Below, in pieces: positions 33,047 to 44,329 of a DNA stretch of 64,000 nt. The notes under the pieces were generated by a model. The model did not search any database. It worked only from the letters and a program-made list of their open reading frames with translations, and had not been told where the DNA came from. The position numbers and the translations under genes are program-made. Source of the stretch: Acarospora socialis. Its lineage: Eukaryota > Ascomycota > Lecanoromycetes > Acarosporales > Acarosporaceae. The DNA lies in contig JAMYGW020000005.1 in NCBI GenBank assembly GCA_025617375.2, positions 248,001-312,000 of the forward strand, in the 5' to 3' direction. The number at the start of each line of letters is the position of its first letter. The stretch's first letter is position 1.

Positions 33047-34046
33047 TGTTGAAAATTGTTAATGTTGTTGTTATTAAACTAAATGCTGTGTGTGTTTTCT
33101 ATGTAAAAACACTAGTAACAAGCAAGCAGCTAGACTCAATTTCAATACACTCTCTGAGTTTAAACATCATCACTATCATCACTGAAAGAAATAAAAAACT
33201 TACAGATTTAGATCTGCAAGTTAAAAAGATAAAAAACAGACTAATAATAGTCTTGTTAATATATCATTCATCAGTGTCTGTTCATTAGTATATTGTTTAT
33301 CAGTATCTGTTCATCAGTATATTGTCTGTTAGTGTCATTCACTAAAGTATATTCTTCAGTATCATTTATCACATCATTCACTAGTATCTGTTCACTGCAT
33401 CATTCACTAATTAAAAAGTATGTGTCACAGTCTCAGCAGAACTTACATAAGCTTTTATAAAATGTCACTGTCTCAGCAGAACTTATGTAAGCTTTTAAGT
33501 GTCTGTTTTTATTCTGTTTTGTAACACTCTGTTGAGTTAAGAGCAACAAGATTTATTTTATTTTGTAACTGTAATCAAGTCAAGAGCAATAAGATTTGTT
33601 CTGTTTTGTAATCATAGATGTGTCAAGAACAGTAAGACAGTGAGATGAAAGAACATCAAAAATATGTGTCACAGTCTCAGCAGAGCTTACATGAACTTTT
33701 ATAAAGAGAATATTAATGAGATATGTGTCTGAATAGATCTTAACTTTGTGACTTTACTACATAGAAACTTTTGTGTCTGACTGCAAAACTGTCATGTCTT
33801 TACATCTAGAACAGCAACAGCAAGATAGATAGAACAGTAACTAGAGTATCTTGTAGTCTTGAATGATAGAACTTATTGTAGTCTACTAATGAAACAACAA
33901 ACAAGCTGATTTGAGTGTGAATTACATGAAATCTGAACTCATAATCTGTTGAAATTGTTGATGTTGTTGTTATTAAACTAAATGCTGTGTGCATTTTCTA
34001 TGTAAAAACACTAGTAACAAGTGAGCAGCTAGACTCAATTTCAACA
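33047..34046 (-). mobile_element. Mini LTR element H1
   Basis: Exactly 1,000 bp with LTRs of about 100 bp (33,047-33,147 and 33,947-34,046; ends TGTTGAAA...TTTCAACA) and a perfect GTTTA duplication (33,042-33,046 and 34,047-34,051). The primer-site-like motif GATTATGAGTTCAG on the minus strand beside the right LTR gives minus orientation. The interior has a decayed run of ATCAGTATCTGTTCA-type repeats (33,260-33,420) and a decayed repeat of AGCAACAAGATTTATTTTA type near 33,540-33,625. It lacks the gag core seen in H2, so it is probably a deletion derivative. Confidence 0.9.
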
Positions 34047-34051
34047 GTTTA

Positions 34052-34676
34052 TAAATTAAGAATGAGTAAAAGTTTTTATAAACTACATTAAGAAAATCAC
34101 AAAACAGTATTCACTTTAAACTCAGATCTTAAGTGAGCCATTAAGAGTTATGTTGTTAAGTTCATTGAGAATAAAAAGAAAAACAGTATTGATCTTAAGC
34201 TGCAAAAATAAACATTAAATATTTTGTTAAAGTGAAGATTAGTTAAATATTTGTGAAAAAAAAAATTATTATAAAATTTACAAAAGAAATACTTGACAAT
34301 GCAGATTTATCTGTATTTATAATTTTATTAAAGTTATTTACAAACAACTTTAATTCAACTTACAGATCTGAACTTACAAGTTTAAATGTTAATATAATGA
34401 ATAAATTAATTATAATTAATCTAAATACATTACAGACAGACTTAAACAAAATAAAGTAATTTTTACATATTAAGATTTTCATCAGCAAAACAGACAAATC
34501 AGTGAAGAGTATTTTAACAGAGAAAATTAAAATATTTCTATGTGTTGAAATTTCAAAAAGAAAACAAAATGATGATAATAATAAGTAAAACTTAAACAAA
34601 CTTTTGTTTAAAATATCAAAAATTATACTGACACTAACTGTCTTCACAGTAAATAAAGAAAAGTTTGATAATATTA
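34052..34676 (+). pseudogene. Copia B1 integrase to reverse transcriptase linker remnant
   Basis: About 630 bp of B1 between H1 and H2, matching A1 45,175-45,800. It includes a 68-codon open stretch at 34,253-34,459. It is a fossil. Confidence 0.6.
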
Positions 34677-34681
34677 AATAT

Positions 34682-36027
34682 TGTTGAAAATTGAGTCTAG
34701 TTGCTCACTTGTTACTAGCATATTACATAGATAACACACTCAGTGTTTAGTTTAATAACAACAACATCAATGATTTCAACAGATTATGAGTTCAGATTTC
34801 ATGTAATTCACACTTAAATCTGCTTGTTTGTTATTTCATTAGTAGACTACAAGAAGTTCTACATTCACAGTCATTTTCTATCTCACTGTTGTCATTATCA
34901 CAAGTTTTAGTTTTATCATGCATTATGATCACAAATATCATCTTCATCATTTCTAGACTTATGAAACACAACTTTGCAAAGTGACTTGTCAATATACAGA
35001 CTCATTTACAACAAAACAAACTATAAAAGTACACTCAGAAGAATGTAATGAAGAAGATTAAGAACAAAAATAAATGAAAGAAAGCAGCAGATGTCATGAC
35101 ATCAATATTGTCTGCTGAAATCAAGAGAAAATTGACAGAAAAGAACTTCAACAATGAGTACAAGATGCTCACAAAGTTGAGTAAGCTTCTGCAATCTGAT
35201 GATGATGCTCAGTTTATGTGTTTTATCTATGAGTACTACACTTTATGATACAATGAATATGAAAATGAGTCTTTTTTTGACTTTCTCATGTGTGTGAAAG
35301 ATCTTGAAGAACACATTGATTCAACAAACATTCAAATGAACAACAATAAATAAATTCTTCTTTGTCTATCAATAAGTCTGTCAGTTAAATATCACTTTCT
35401 CATACAGATTTGAAGTGCTACAGATGATATAACAACAGCAAAGACAACAAAAATACTACTAAAAAAGAAGCAGAGAATGAAGAATGATGATGATCTTAAT
35501 GAAAAACTCATTATGCTGACTATACAGAATGAAAGAAATAAAAGTGATAAGAAAAAATACAATTACTGCAAGTGATCAGAACATAATGTCAATCACTACT
35601 GAAAGAAGTATTTAGAGCTGACATCAAAGAATAGTAAGAAGAAAAAGAAAAGAGTCTTTACAACTTTAAGTTTTTAGACACTGACAACATGTTGATGATG
35701 ATGTTGACAATATGTTGATGAAGTTATTAGATTGATGACAGCAATAACTACACTGATGACATGCTGATGATGATGCTAGCAACACACTGATAAAACAATT
35801 ACACTGATGACATATCAATAACAAATGCAGATAACACATCAGCAAAGACATATTAGTCATTAGACTGTTTTTATCTTTCTTATCTCTTTTGATGATGACA
35901 GTGACAATGTCTAGACTCAGAAAATGTGTTGAAAATTGAGTTTAGTTGCTCACTTGTTACTAGTGTTTTTACATAGAAAATGCACACAGTGTTTAGTTTA
36001 ATAACAACAACATCAATGATTTCAACA
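34682..36027 (+). mobile_element. Mini LTR element H2 with gag only
   Basis: 1,346-bp element with LTRs of about 100 bp (34,682-34,781 and 35,927-36,027), a perfect AATAT duplication (34,677-34,681 and 36,028-36,032) and a half-tRNA-type primer site GATTATGAGTTCAG at 34,782. The interior holds a Copia-like Gag remnant with a zinc-knuckle-like motif and no polymerase. It is the same family as H1, in the opposite orientation. It presumably relied on a Copia element in trans. Confidence 0.9.
35090..35680 (+). pseudogene. H2 Gag-like remnant
   Basis: Charged helical sequence near 35,118 (AEIKRKLTEKNFNNEYKML), FDFLMCVKDLEEHID near 35,278, and a knuckle-like stretch YNYCK...HNVNHY near 35,560. Lys-rich sequence and a decayed GTTGATGATGATG repeat follow (35,690-35,850). 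This fits the Gag of a non-autonomous Copia derivative. Confidence 0.6.
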
Positions 36028-37307
36028 AATATTAATAAAGTTTTCATGAAAATTTTTCTTAAAAAAATCATCTACATAACAGCTTCTTCTAAAGTTCATA
36101 TTATTTCTGATTGCACACTGTATATATTGTATAATTTTTATAATTTAAATAAAATTATACAAAATTAACATGAACAATGTATTACAAAGTTGTTTAAACT
36201 AAATTTTCATTAAAATAATGTAGATTTTTGTCTTCTTATTTATATTGTTAAAGAAATTATGCTGTTTTTATATGTAAATAATTTTATTGTAATTTTATTA
36301 TGTCTACTTAATATTTTTTAACCTAAGAGAACTTTTGCTGAGATGCTTAAAGTTAAGAATTTAAAGAAGACTCAAAAAATTCTTAATATTACAGTTATAT
36401 ACAACTGTAAGAGAAGAACTTTATGTCTGAATAAAATTAATTATGTAAGTAAAATGTTGAAAAATTTTCATATGTGATTTAATAAACATAAAATCATGAG
36501 AATTTTACTCAATAAATATAATACTCTTCACTTTGTCAATTCAATTGATCAAAGAATAAATTAAAGATAGTATCAGTAAATAATAAAAAAATAAAATATA
36601 TACAGTAATTTACATATGATCAGACATCTTCTTTACTTTAAATTAATTAAATTAATATTTTAGTGATTCTGCAGAGTATCACAAATATATATTTAAGAAA
36701 TTATTGTGATATGTCAGATTAATTATTAATTTTGATATAGTATATAAGTTTAATGAAAGTTAAATTATATTTAAATATTTTAACTCAAACTATATATTGA
36801 ACAAATAAAATTGAAAGTTTATTGTAAAACAGATTTATATATTTAAAAATAAATTAATTTCATGAGCAAATTAAAAGCAGAAGTTTGTTGTCACATTAAT
36901 TACTGAAATTAAGTACATAATTATATCAATGTGTATAAAAATTAAAATTTAACTCACTTAAATCCTGAGAAACATGAATATAGATAAGTATCTTGAAGAT
37001 AATTTATACTGAGTAAACATCAAAAAAATAAGTCTGATTAAACAGTTTCATCTTTTTAGTTTAAGAAAGACAATTAAGTTTTTTTGACTCTGATTAAGAA
37101 CATATATGTGTATAAGTGATCAAAGTACATTGATATTGTTTATTATTATATTTAAGATTTGCACAAAAGAAATTAAATTTAAATAGACTTTGTACTCAGT
37201 CAAAATATAATGATTAATAAATTGATTTAATTCTTATTTAAATAGATCTTTAAGTGTTTTGTTTGACAGCTGAAACTTAATGTTAGTGAAAGTTAATAGA
37301 TATAATG
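36028..37307 (+). pseudogene. Copia B1 reverse transcriptase and RNase H remnant
   Basis: Matches A1 from about 46,160 to 47,420. It includes the segment HFVNSIDQRIN near 36,530 and RNase H sequence near 36,900-37,200. It ends abruptly at the LINE tail, just before the expected 3' LTR. It is a fossil with many breaks. Confidence 0.7.
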
Positions 37308-37330
37308 TTATTATTATTATTATTATTATT
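37308..37330 (-). repeat. (TAA)n tail of the LINE
   Basis: Eight near-perfect TTA triplets on the plus strand, at the junction between Copia B1 and the LINE 3' end. Confidence 0.85.
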
Positions 37331-38299
37331 CTTACACTGAACTAACTATGCTAAGTAAAACTTCTCTTCAGTTCATATCTTAGAAAATTTTACAAGAATG
37401 AAAATTTAAACTCATAATGTTCTTCATATAAAAGTAAATTAAATGCAAAAGTTAAGTGAATAAGATATAAGATGAGAGATCTCACTTTTAGTTATAGAAA
37501 ACACTGATTATAAATTGAAACTAATTTAAATGACTGTCACACACAATTCATTTAACAATCATATAAGTCAGCTCTTTAATGAACAGAAAATATATAAAAT
37601 CTTTTTTTCTTTCTTTTTAAATAATAAGCAGCTGAGAGTTCTTTCTGAATTCACATGTCAACAATATATGTTGTGAAGTTTCTGCTTTCTTGTTATACAA
37701 GTAGTTAACAGAGAAAATTTCAGAAATCTTGATTTTATAAAAAAAATAATTATAATCAACACATTTTATACAAAACTGAATCAATTCTGAACTTTCAGTC
37801 TTTCTTAATCTTTAATGAAGTTGAAGAACTCTTTTGAAAAAAGATTCAGTAATTTGATTTTATCTTTTGATCTTCTTTTTCTTATTGATGTTATATTATC
37901 TTTGAGTTTATGCATTTTATACAGTTTCTTTCAAACTGATATTCTTCATCAGTTTCTTTAAAAAGTAAGTAACTGTCATAGTTATCATGAATCAATTAAC
38001 TTTCTGCTTAATTTTTTTTCTGATGAGATTGTAGATTTTATTTTTTATTTCTGTAAAGACTGTGTTCTTTGTACAAACAGCATAGATTTACACTTTATCA
38101 TCTAAATATAGATCAAGAGAAAAAATGTAGATCTTGAATTTTAATATACTGATTAAAGTAGCTTGATAAGCACTGACAATTATACAAAGATATTTGAACT
38201 GAGTGATCTTAATTGCACTGATAATCTCTTTATGTGATGATTCTTGATAAATATGTGTCAAATATGTACTTTATAAGTCATTGTTGATCAAATAACTGT

Positions 38300-39560
38300 T
38301 GTGTAAATCTGTTGAGATTGTACAAAAGAAATTTTTCAAATAAATACTGTTATTCTGATTAGCACTTCTGTCTGTTTAATCATCTTGTTTTGAAGAATCT
38401 TGATATGAGTGATTCATTTAAGTTTAGAATCAAATCATATTTCTAAAATTCTCACACTTAAAAAAAAAAACAATTCATTGTTCTGAATTTGTACAACTGT
38501 CTGCATGTTGAATTTGATTTTGACTTTGAAGAAGTGAATTATTTCATATTTGTGAAAAACAAATCTAGCTTCATGTTGTGTGATTCAGCTTTCACATTCT
38601 CTATGAATTTTTTTCAGTTTGATGCAGTTAATCTCAGTAAATAATCTGTACAAAAGAATGTTGATATCATCAGCAAAGTTAATTGTCAAAATTTTCTCTT
38701 TTATCAATTACATCACTTCAGTCAGATCTGCATTGTAAAATAAAAAAAGAATAAATAATAAAAAAATTTTTTATAAAACTTCAGTCTTTACAGAGAAGCA
38801 GTTTGTCTTCTGTTTTTATATAATCAATAAGATAGTTTAATTGTGAAGAAAGCTCTGAACTCATTGTATAACTCAATAAAACATCTGTTTTTTTATAAGT
38901 TGTTCAGAAGTTAAGTTGAATTCATTGTGTTAAAGATCTTTGTTATGTTCATTGACAGAAGAATGACAACATGTTTTTTACTATTTCAGATTATACAAAT
39001 CTGACTTATCAACAGATTCAATATAGTTTTTGTAAATCATTCTATTCTATATCTCATCTGATTTTTAAAAAGAAAATTGTTGTCTTTTACAGTCTGCTTG
39101 ATTTGTATAATTAACAAAGTTTTTATAATTTTTCTCACTGTGTTCAGCAGAGCAATTAATCTTTATAATTTAACTTCTTTATAGAATTGCTTTTCTGACT
39201 TACATAATACTATTGTATAAACTCTCTTGTATTTCTCAGAAAGAAAGTTTAGCTTTTAGCTTACATTGATGAAATTTATTATTGTTTAAACAAATTTGAA
39301 TTTCATTGCTTTAAAAAAGCAATATGAGATGCTGTCTGACTCTGATGCATTATTAAACATTTTATATGAAGAATTACAGAAATCTTCTCAGTATTAGTTG
39401 AGTTAGAAATGAATATAGATTGAATAAAGATTTTGAAATCAATAAATTTGTTTTTCTGTGAAAATCAAAGCACTTTGATATTTAAAATATTCTGAAGATT
39501 GACTGTCATCTTGAGATAACATTTTTTCTTAAAGATCTTAGCTTTTTTATTCAGAATGTG
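38300..39560 (-). pseudogene. LINE reverse transcriptase remnant
   Basis: On the minus strand near 38,960-38,890 there is a palm A-motif-like segment (VVILLSMNITKIFNTMN) with the NEFRAFFTIKL and YKNRRQTASL segments downstream. The catalytic motif reads NFADDINILLYRLFTEIN at about 38,690-38,635, with the two Asp residues at 38,664-38,675. It primes cDNA synthesis at the target site. Many stops and frameshifts interrupt it, several at positions where Tad-type proteins have Trp or Gln. Confidence 0.8.
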
Positions 39561-39964
39561 AATTTCTTTATGTATTGTACAAATTGAGAGAACTATTACT
39601 GCAGAGTTTAAATCTTTTTTTTTCATCTTAATTAAAATTCAAAGCTCATTACTCTTTGCTGTCTCACTAATCACATTGTGAAAGTATATAATTTTTGCTT
39701 TTGTAATCAGATTTCTCTTAATTTTGTCTTTCATCTTAATTAACTTTCATGCTTCTTTCATACAAATTATTCTTATTTATTGTCTTGTTCTTTTTTCTTA
39801 TCTAACTGTTTTATTAATTATATTTGTTCATCAGACTTCTTCTTAATTCAAGAACTTGTGCATAGAAACTGAGTTACTGATTAATGTCTCAATAAAGTTA
39901 ACAAGATACTCTGTGTATTGTATAATCTCAGTTTTTGTTAACAGATTTTAATTTGTTTGAAGAT

Positions 39965-40128
39965 TGTTAAAGTGTAAATCTAAGCTATGTGATTCAAGAT
40001 ATAATATATAAGTAATAATTGAGGGTCTAAGTGAGTAAAGAGGTGTGACCACTATATATGCAGTGAGAATGCTTAGTAAGCATGCTTAGTCAGCATGACC
40101 TCATGTGAAGTGGTCATGCCCCATAACA
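39965..40128 (+). mobile_element. Solo LTR of family C inside the LINE
   Basis: 164 bp, TGTTAAAGTG...CCATAACA, with a perfect AAGAT duplication (39,960-39,964 and 40,129-40,133). It matches the LTRs of element C. It keeps GAGGGTC, GACC, GTGG and CCCC runs that the LINE around it lacks, so it is younger than the LINE. The palindrome TAAGCATGCTTA is at 40,077-40,088. Confidence 0.92.
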
Positions 40129-40204
40129 AAGATGTTGAGTTTCAATTAATATAATTTCTTAATTCATTTTCTTTCAGTATCTTACTTTATTTAAGATAAT
40201 TTGT

Positions 40205-40460
40205 ATAATCTTAAAATTGAAAATCACTGAAATAAAAAGATGATCTGAATCATAATTCATATTCTTCTTAATAAAGTATTCTTTCAGCTAATCTACAAAA
40301 GTTCAACTGACAAAAATCAGATCTATTGTGCTGAAGATTTTCTGAATATATTAAGTAGAGATATTTGATGTGATCAATAGAAAAAGATTGTATGATGTGA
40401 CTGTTTCAGCAAGAATTTCTTTTATGCTGTGAATGCTTAAGTTAAAGAATTCACTTCACA
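40205..40460 (-). pseudogene. LINE endonuclease remnant (APE type)
   Basis: The minus strand shows NLSIHSIKEILAETVTSYNL followed by STIDLIFVS near 40,330 and YDSDHLFIS near 40,255-40,230. The SDH block is the conserved C-terminal catalytic motif of APE-type endonucleases, and STIDLIF is the block before it. It nicks the target DNA. The frame is interrupted several times. Confidence 0.75.
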
Positions 40461-41284
40461 GTAAATAATGTAAATTAAAGTTTTTTAAAACTATATATTC
40501 ATTCTTTCTTCATACAAGTATTAACAGAAGAAAAATAGAAAAGAAGTAATCAGTATTTGTATAATTTTTTGAAGACTGCAAATAAATATTGTATATTCAG
40601 AGAGTTCTGTTGTTCATATGAAGACAAAATATATATAAGTTGAAAATGAAAAAGTTCACTAATTAAATACTAAAATCAAGTTTTTTGTTAATCAGAAAGC
40701 AACTTCATTGTGAAATTAAATCATGCTGTAAAATAAAAGAAGTGATCTTGAAGCTATAAAATGTTGATGTAAAAGAATTTTGTCAGAATTTCTGAATTAT
40801 TAAAATATTATATAATTAGATTGTCTTGTCAGTCAGAAAAGAAATCATCATCTTGTTTTTGCTTTTCTGCACATTATATTGCAGAATGAACAGTTTATTC
40901 ATCAGTTTGTGACTAAGAGAGTATTTCTGTAATTATGAAATTTGTATAATTAACTGTTAATGTCTTAAATGATTTTCTTCTTTTTCTTTTCAGAACTGAA
41001 AAAAAGTCATTGTCATTGACTGTCATAACTAAGCTTAAGAACTGAAAAGTGAAACTGATATCTTCATGAGAGAATATTTTGAATGAAATGTTCAGTGAAA
41101 CTCTGAAAAAAAGATCTTTGATTGAAATTTAAAAGTGTGTGAATTGTATAAGATAAATTTATCTTATTTTCTTTACTTTCTTCACTCTTTCTAAACAATG
41201 TCTAATTTATATAGAATGTTTTTTGTTCTTCTTTTCATATAATGCACATCAGATCTTCAGAAAATTTTTTTTTTTAAATATAAT

Positions 41285-41400
41285 TTTCAATTATGTGATC
41301 TGATGCTGCACAGAAGTCATATTGTACAATTTTTTTGCAGTATTTAACTGTGTAATTCTTGTACTACTGATATTTGAAGCATCAAATGACAATGCAGTTC
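41285..41400 (-). pseudogene. LINE ORF1 zinc-knuckle remnant
   Basis: The minus strand has two or three CCHC-like groups: NCIVI, CFKYQ, YKNYTVKYCKKIV, YDFCAASDH. Tad, I and R1-type ORF1 proteins carry such knuckles for RNA binding. Some Cys and His positions are replaced, and stops interrupt the frame. Confidence 0.6.
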
Positions 41401-42196
41401 TTAGAGAAAATTTTGTAATCATGAAACTTAAAATTAAGAAGAAGATCATTTTGCAGAAGATAGTTTGTCTGCTCAGTTTTTGCTATCTTAATGTGAAGTA
41501 ATTTAAAGATATATTCTTGTACAATTATTTTCTTGAATCATTTTACTTATAGAATTCTCACTTATTTCTTAAGTTGTGAATTTTGCATGTAAAGAGTTTC
41601 TATTGTCTTAACTTGATTTTTGTTGTTTATGAAGATAATTTAAATTTCATAAATCATAATGATGTACTTTCACTGCTTGATTCTGACATTGAGTTTAAAG
41701 ACTTGTATGACTTTTTCTCTTTTTTTCACATCATCTTGTTCTTTTTCTTCTCAAAAATGAAAATTATATTGTCACTGAGCAGATATCTTGCAGTCATCAT
41801 TATTTCTGAAATTTCTATTTCTTTTTGTATCTTTTGTACAATGTTCTGTTCTGTTCTTGTTCTTTATATTTTTGTTTTTGCTTTTGATTTGATCATTATT
41901 TTCTGATATTTTTTTTTAAGATACTGATAAAACTCTTGTTTTAAAACTCTTGAAACTGACTGCTGCTGTTGTGTATGTTTGTAAAGATGTAAAAACTTTG
42001 ATGAAATCTTATATAATGTTTGTAAGATTCTTAATTTGCTTCTTGATTTTCTGAAGATCAGTGTTCAAAGTGTTATTCTTTTTTTTCTGTGTTATGATTC
42101 TGATCATTTCTCAAATCTCTTTTATTTTAACTGAATTGTTACTGATTCATATAAAACAGTCTAGAGTGCTGATTGTCTCTGAAAGACTTTGAAAGT

Positions 42197-42407
42197 TGTT
42201 AAGAAGTGTGGTGTTCTAGCTGCTTTCATAGTCTTAGTTGAAACTAGCATCAGAAATTGCTCATTATTCATATAGTCTGTGTGAAAAAGCATGTGAATAA
42301 ACAATCTCTACAATTCATGTCAATTATAATCAGATTGATGATGTATGTTTCACTAAATAGACAGTTAGTCAGCAGTATAGCATGAATATTCTTTTTATCT
42401 CTCAATA
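42197..42407 (+). repeat. 5' LTR of A1
   Basis: 211 bp, TGTTAAGAAGTGTGG...CTCTCAATA. It is followed by AATTATGAGTTCAG, the decayed initiator tRNA-Met half-tRNA primer site. Confidence 0.9.
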
Positions 42408-42449
42408 AATTATGAGTTCAGATTAGCAAGAAGCTTCTTAAAGAAAGTG

Positions 42450-42730
42450 CATACTGTTTTAGTGTCTCAGTGACTTGATATGAGAGCTTAAAGATTGAGC
42501 AAAATAAACATTATTGATCATCAATATGAAACTTTAAGATTGAGTAAAATGAAATTTTTGACAGCTTAATACAAAATTAAAACAAGCACTCTTAACTGTC
42601 AATACAGAACTCAAAGATTGAGCAAAATGACATTTTCAGCACTTGATATGAAACTCTAAGATTGAGCAAAATGAGACTTACTGACAACTTGATATGATGC
42701 TCAATGATTGAGTAAACAAGCATACACACT
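42450..42730 (+). repeat. Leader tandem repeats of A1
   Basis: About six units of 40-45 bp with the core TTAAGATTGAGCAAAATGA. They are positioned as in B1, A2, A3 and A4. Confidence 0.75.
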
Positions 42731-42779
42731 TCTTCTTTTTTTTATTTACATTATCTTCTTCTGTACATATTAATATTTC

Positions 42780-44050
42780 ATTTTATTCATTTTTTATATT
42801 ATGTGTCAACTGTCATCAAAAGCTACATCATGAATTTTGATAACTCTTTCATGAAGTGATGACTCATCTCAATTCTCAGTTGCAAGAACTGCAATCAATG
42901 ATTCATTTTCATAAAAAAATGACTGATAAATGAAGATCTTTGATATACTGTTGAGATCTCAGTGATTAACACTTCTGTTAGTGACTTCTTCTTTTTACTC
43001 AGCAATTTTAATTTCAAAAGTCAGAAATCTAATATAAAAACTCTGTACTGATTCATCATCTATATCAGTGCAGATAATTAGAAGTATATTGCAGACAAAA
43101 TTAATGCAAAGAATATTTGAAATATCTTGAAGTTCAAATACAAGAAGAAGCTGCAGATCACTGAAAAACAATATTTAATGAAATTTATTGAATATAGAAT
43201 GTTGACAAATATATTCATTGATGAAGCATAAACACATCTCAGCAAACTGAACAGAAAGATTGCTGTGACTCAGTCTGATATGACTGATTTATTTAAGTCT
43301 GAACAACAATTTTAAACATTTCTTCAAGCATTATCTGAAAACTACACAGTGATCTACAACACAATCAACATTCAAAATATCTTAAACATCAAAAGAAGTC
43401 TGCAGAAGCTTCAAGAGAAGAAAATACAATTAAAGACTGTTGAAACTCTCTTATGAGCAGATTGATGCAAAGAGAAAAATCTGACACACTTATATCAGCA
43501 TGATGTGAAATATCATTATTGAAGATCATTAAACTTCAACAATGATTGTTCTTCTCAGAATAAATCAATTAAATGTTTTCTCTGCTGTAACTCTCATCAC
43601 ATTTAAGACTGTGAATATCTTTCTGCTGTTCACAAAAACATTAAATTAAAAAAGTTATCTATCTTAACTGCAGTTAAGTTAATCAGAAAGTCAGACAAGT
43701 TATTTGCAGACAACTCACATCATAAAGACAAAATAAGATTTAAGTACAGAAACAGAAAGCATAAAGTTTTTGATGCTGAAATTAAAAAAAACAATAATTC
43801 ATTCTCATCTGAGTCTGATGCAGAGAAAGATAATGAGATTGTTATTCTGTTTAAGAAAGCTGTCAGTAAAATATTCAGCTTTGAATGAGTTGTGAATTCT
43901 GAATACTTCACATACATAACTGATCAATGTCAACTCTTCAGTAACTTTTTGATATGTATATGATGTTGAAGAATTAAAGTTAAGAAAAAACACTTATACT
44001 CTCACTACTGTGAAGTAACTGTGATGTGAAACAGATTCAGAAACTTTGTA
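42780..44050 (+). pseudogene. A1 Gag, zinc-knuckle and protease-start remnant
   Basis: A Gag region of UBN2 type (FDLFKSEQQF and FLQALSENYTVIYNTINIQN-like segments near 43,290-43,380) is followed by a knuckle-like CFLCCNSHHI...DCEYLSA near 43,572. A Lys/Arg-rich linker follows, then a protease-like start with YITDQCQLF near 43,912. It is a fossil with many breaks. Confidence 0.7.
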
Positions 44051-44329
44051 AATCTGAGTTTAACACTTTATATGTTTAAATTAAAAGTTAATCTTTTATC
44101 AGAAAAGCAAATGTGCAAAATGAAATTGTAGAAAAGCTTTGATCAGCACAGTCTTTATATGTGAAATAAACATAATAATGTCATAATAAAAGTATCTGAA
44201 CAGAGCAGTGTCTATATAGTCAAACACATTGTGAAAAAACTGAATAAGTTTGTTCTGTTATTTGTCATACACATATTATTCAATTCAGAGATGATTCTTT
44301 CAGTAATAGTACTGAATATAAACTCTTAG

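Larger units (their letters stand above)
24794..37307 (+). mobile_element. Copia element B1 carrying G, H1 and H2
   Basis: Plus-strand Ty1/Copia from its 5' LTR at 24,794 to the RNase H end at about 37,307, where the LINE tail begins. It is interrupted by G (25,376-30,619), H1 (33,047-34,046) and H2 (34,682-36,027), each with a perfect 5-bp duplication. The pieces align in order with A1. The 3' LTR is missing here; a B-type LTR fragment at 47,657-47,818 may be its remains. Old, with many breaks. Confidence 0.8.
37308..42196 (-). mobile_element. Tad-like LINE, near full length
   Basis: Non-LTR retrotransposon on the minus strand, about 4.7 kb without the solo LTR inside it. At the left (3') end a (TTA)n run (37,308-37,330; TAA repeat on the minus strand) forms the tail. 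Reading leftward, ORF1 zinc knuckles (about 41,390-41,285), endonuclease (40,460-40,205) and reverse transcriptase (about 39,560-38,300) follow in the normal order for Tad and related clades. No ORF is intact; stops and frameshifts are spread throughout. The 5' end is not defined, because Copia A1 abuts it without a visible duplication. Confidence 0.8.

Noticed and set aside
41583-41906. A 107-codon plus-strand open frame
   Set aside because: It lies antisense to the ORF1 part of the LINE, is Phe/Ile-rich and low in complexity, and has no recognisable motif. AT-rich decayed DNA gives such frames by chance.
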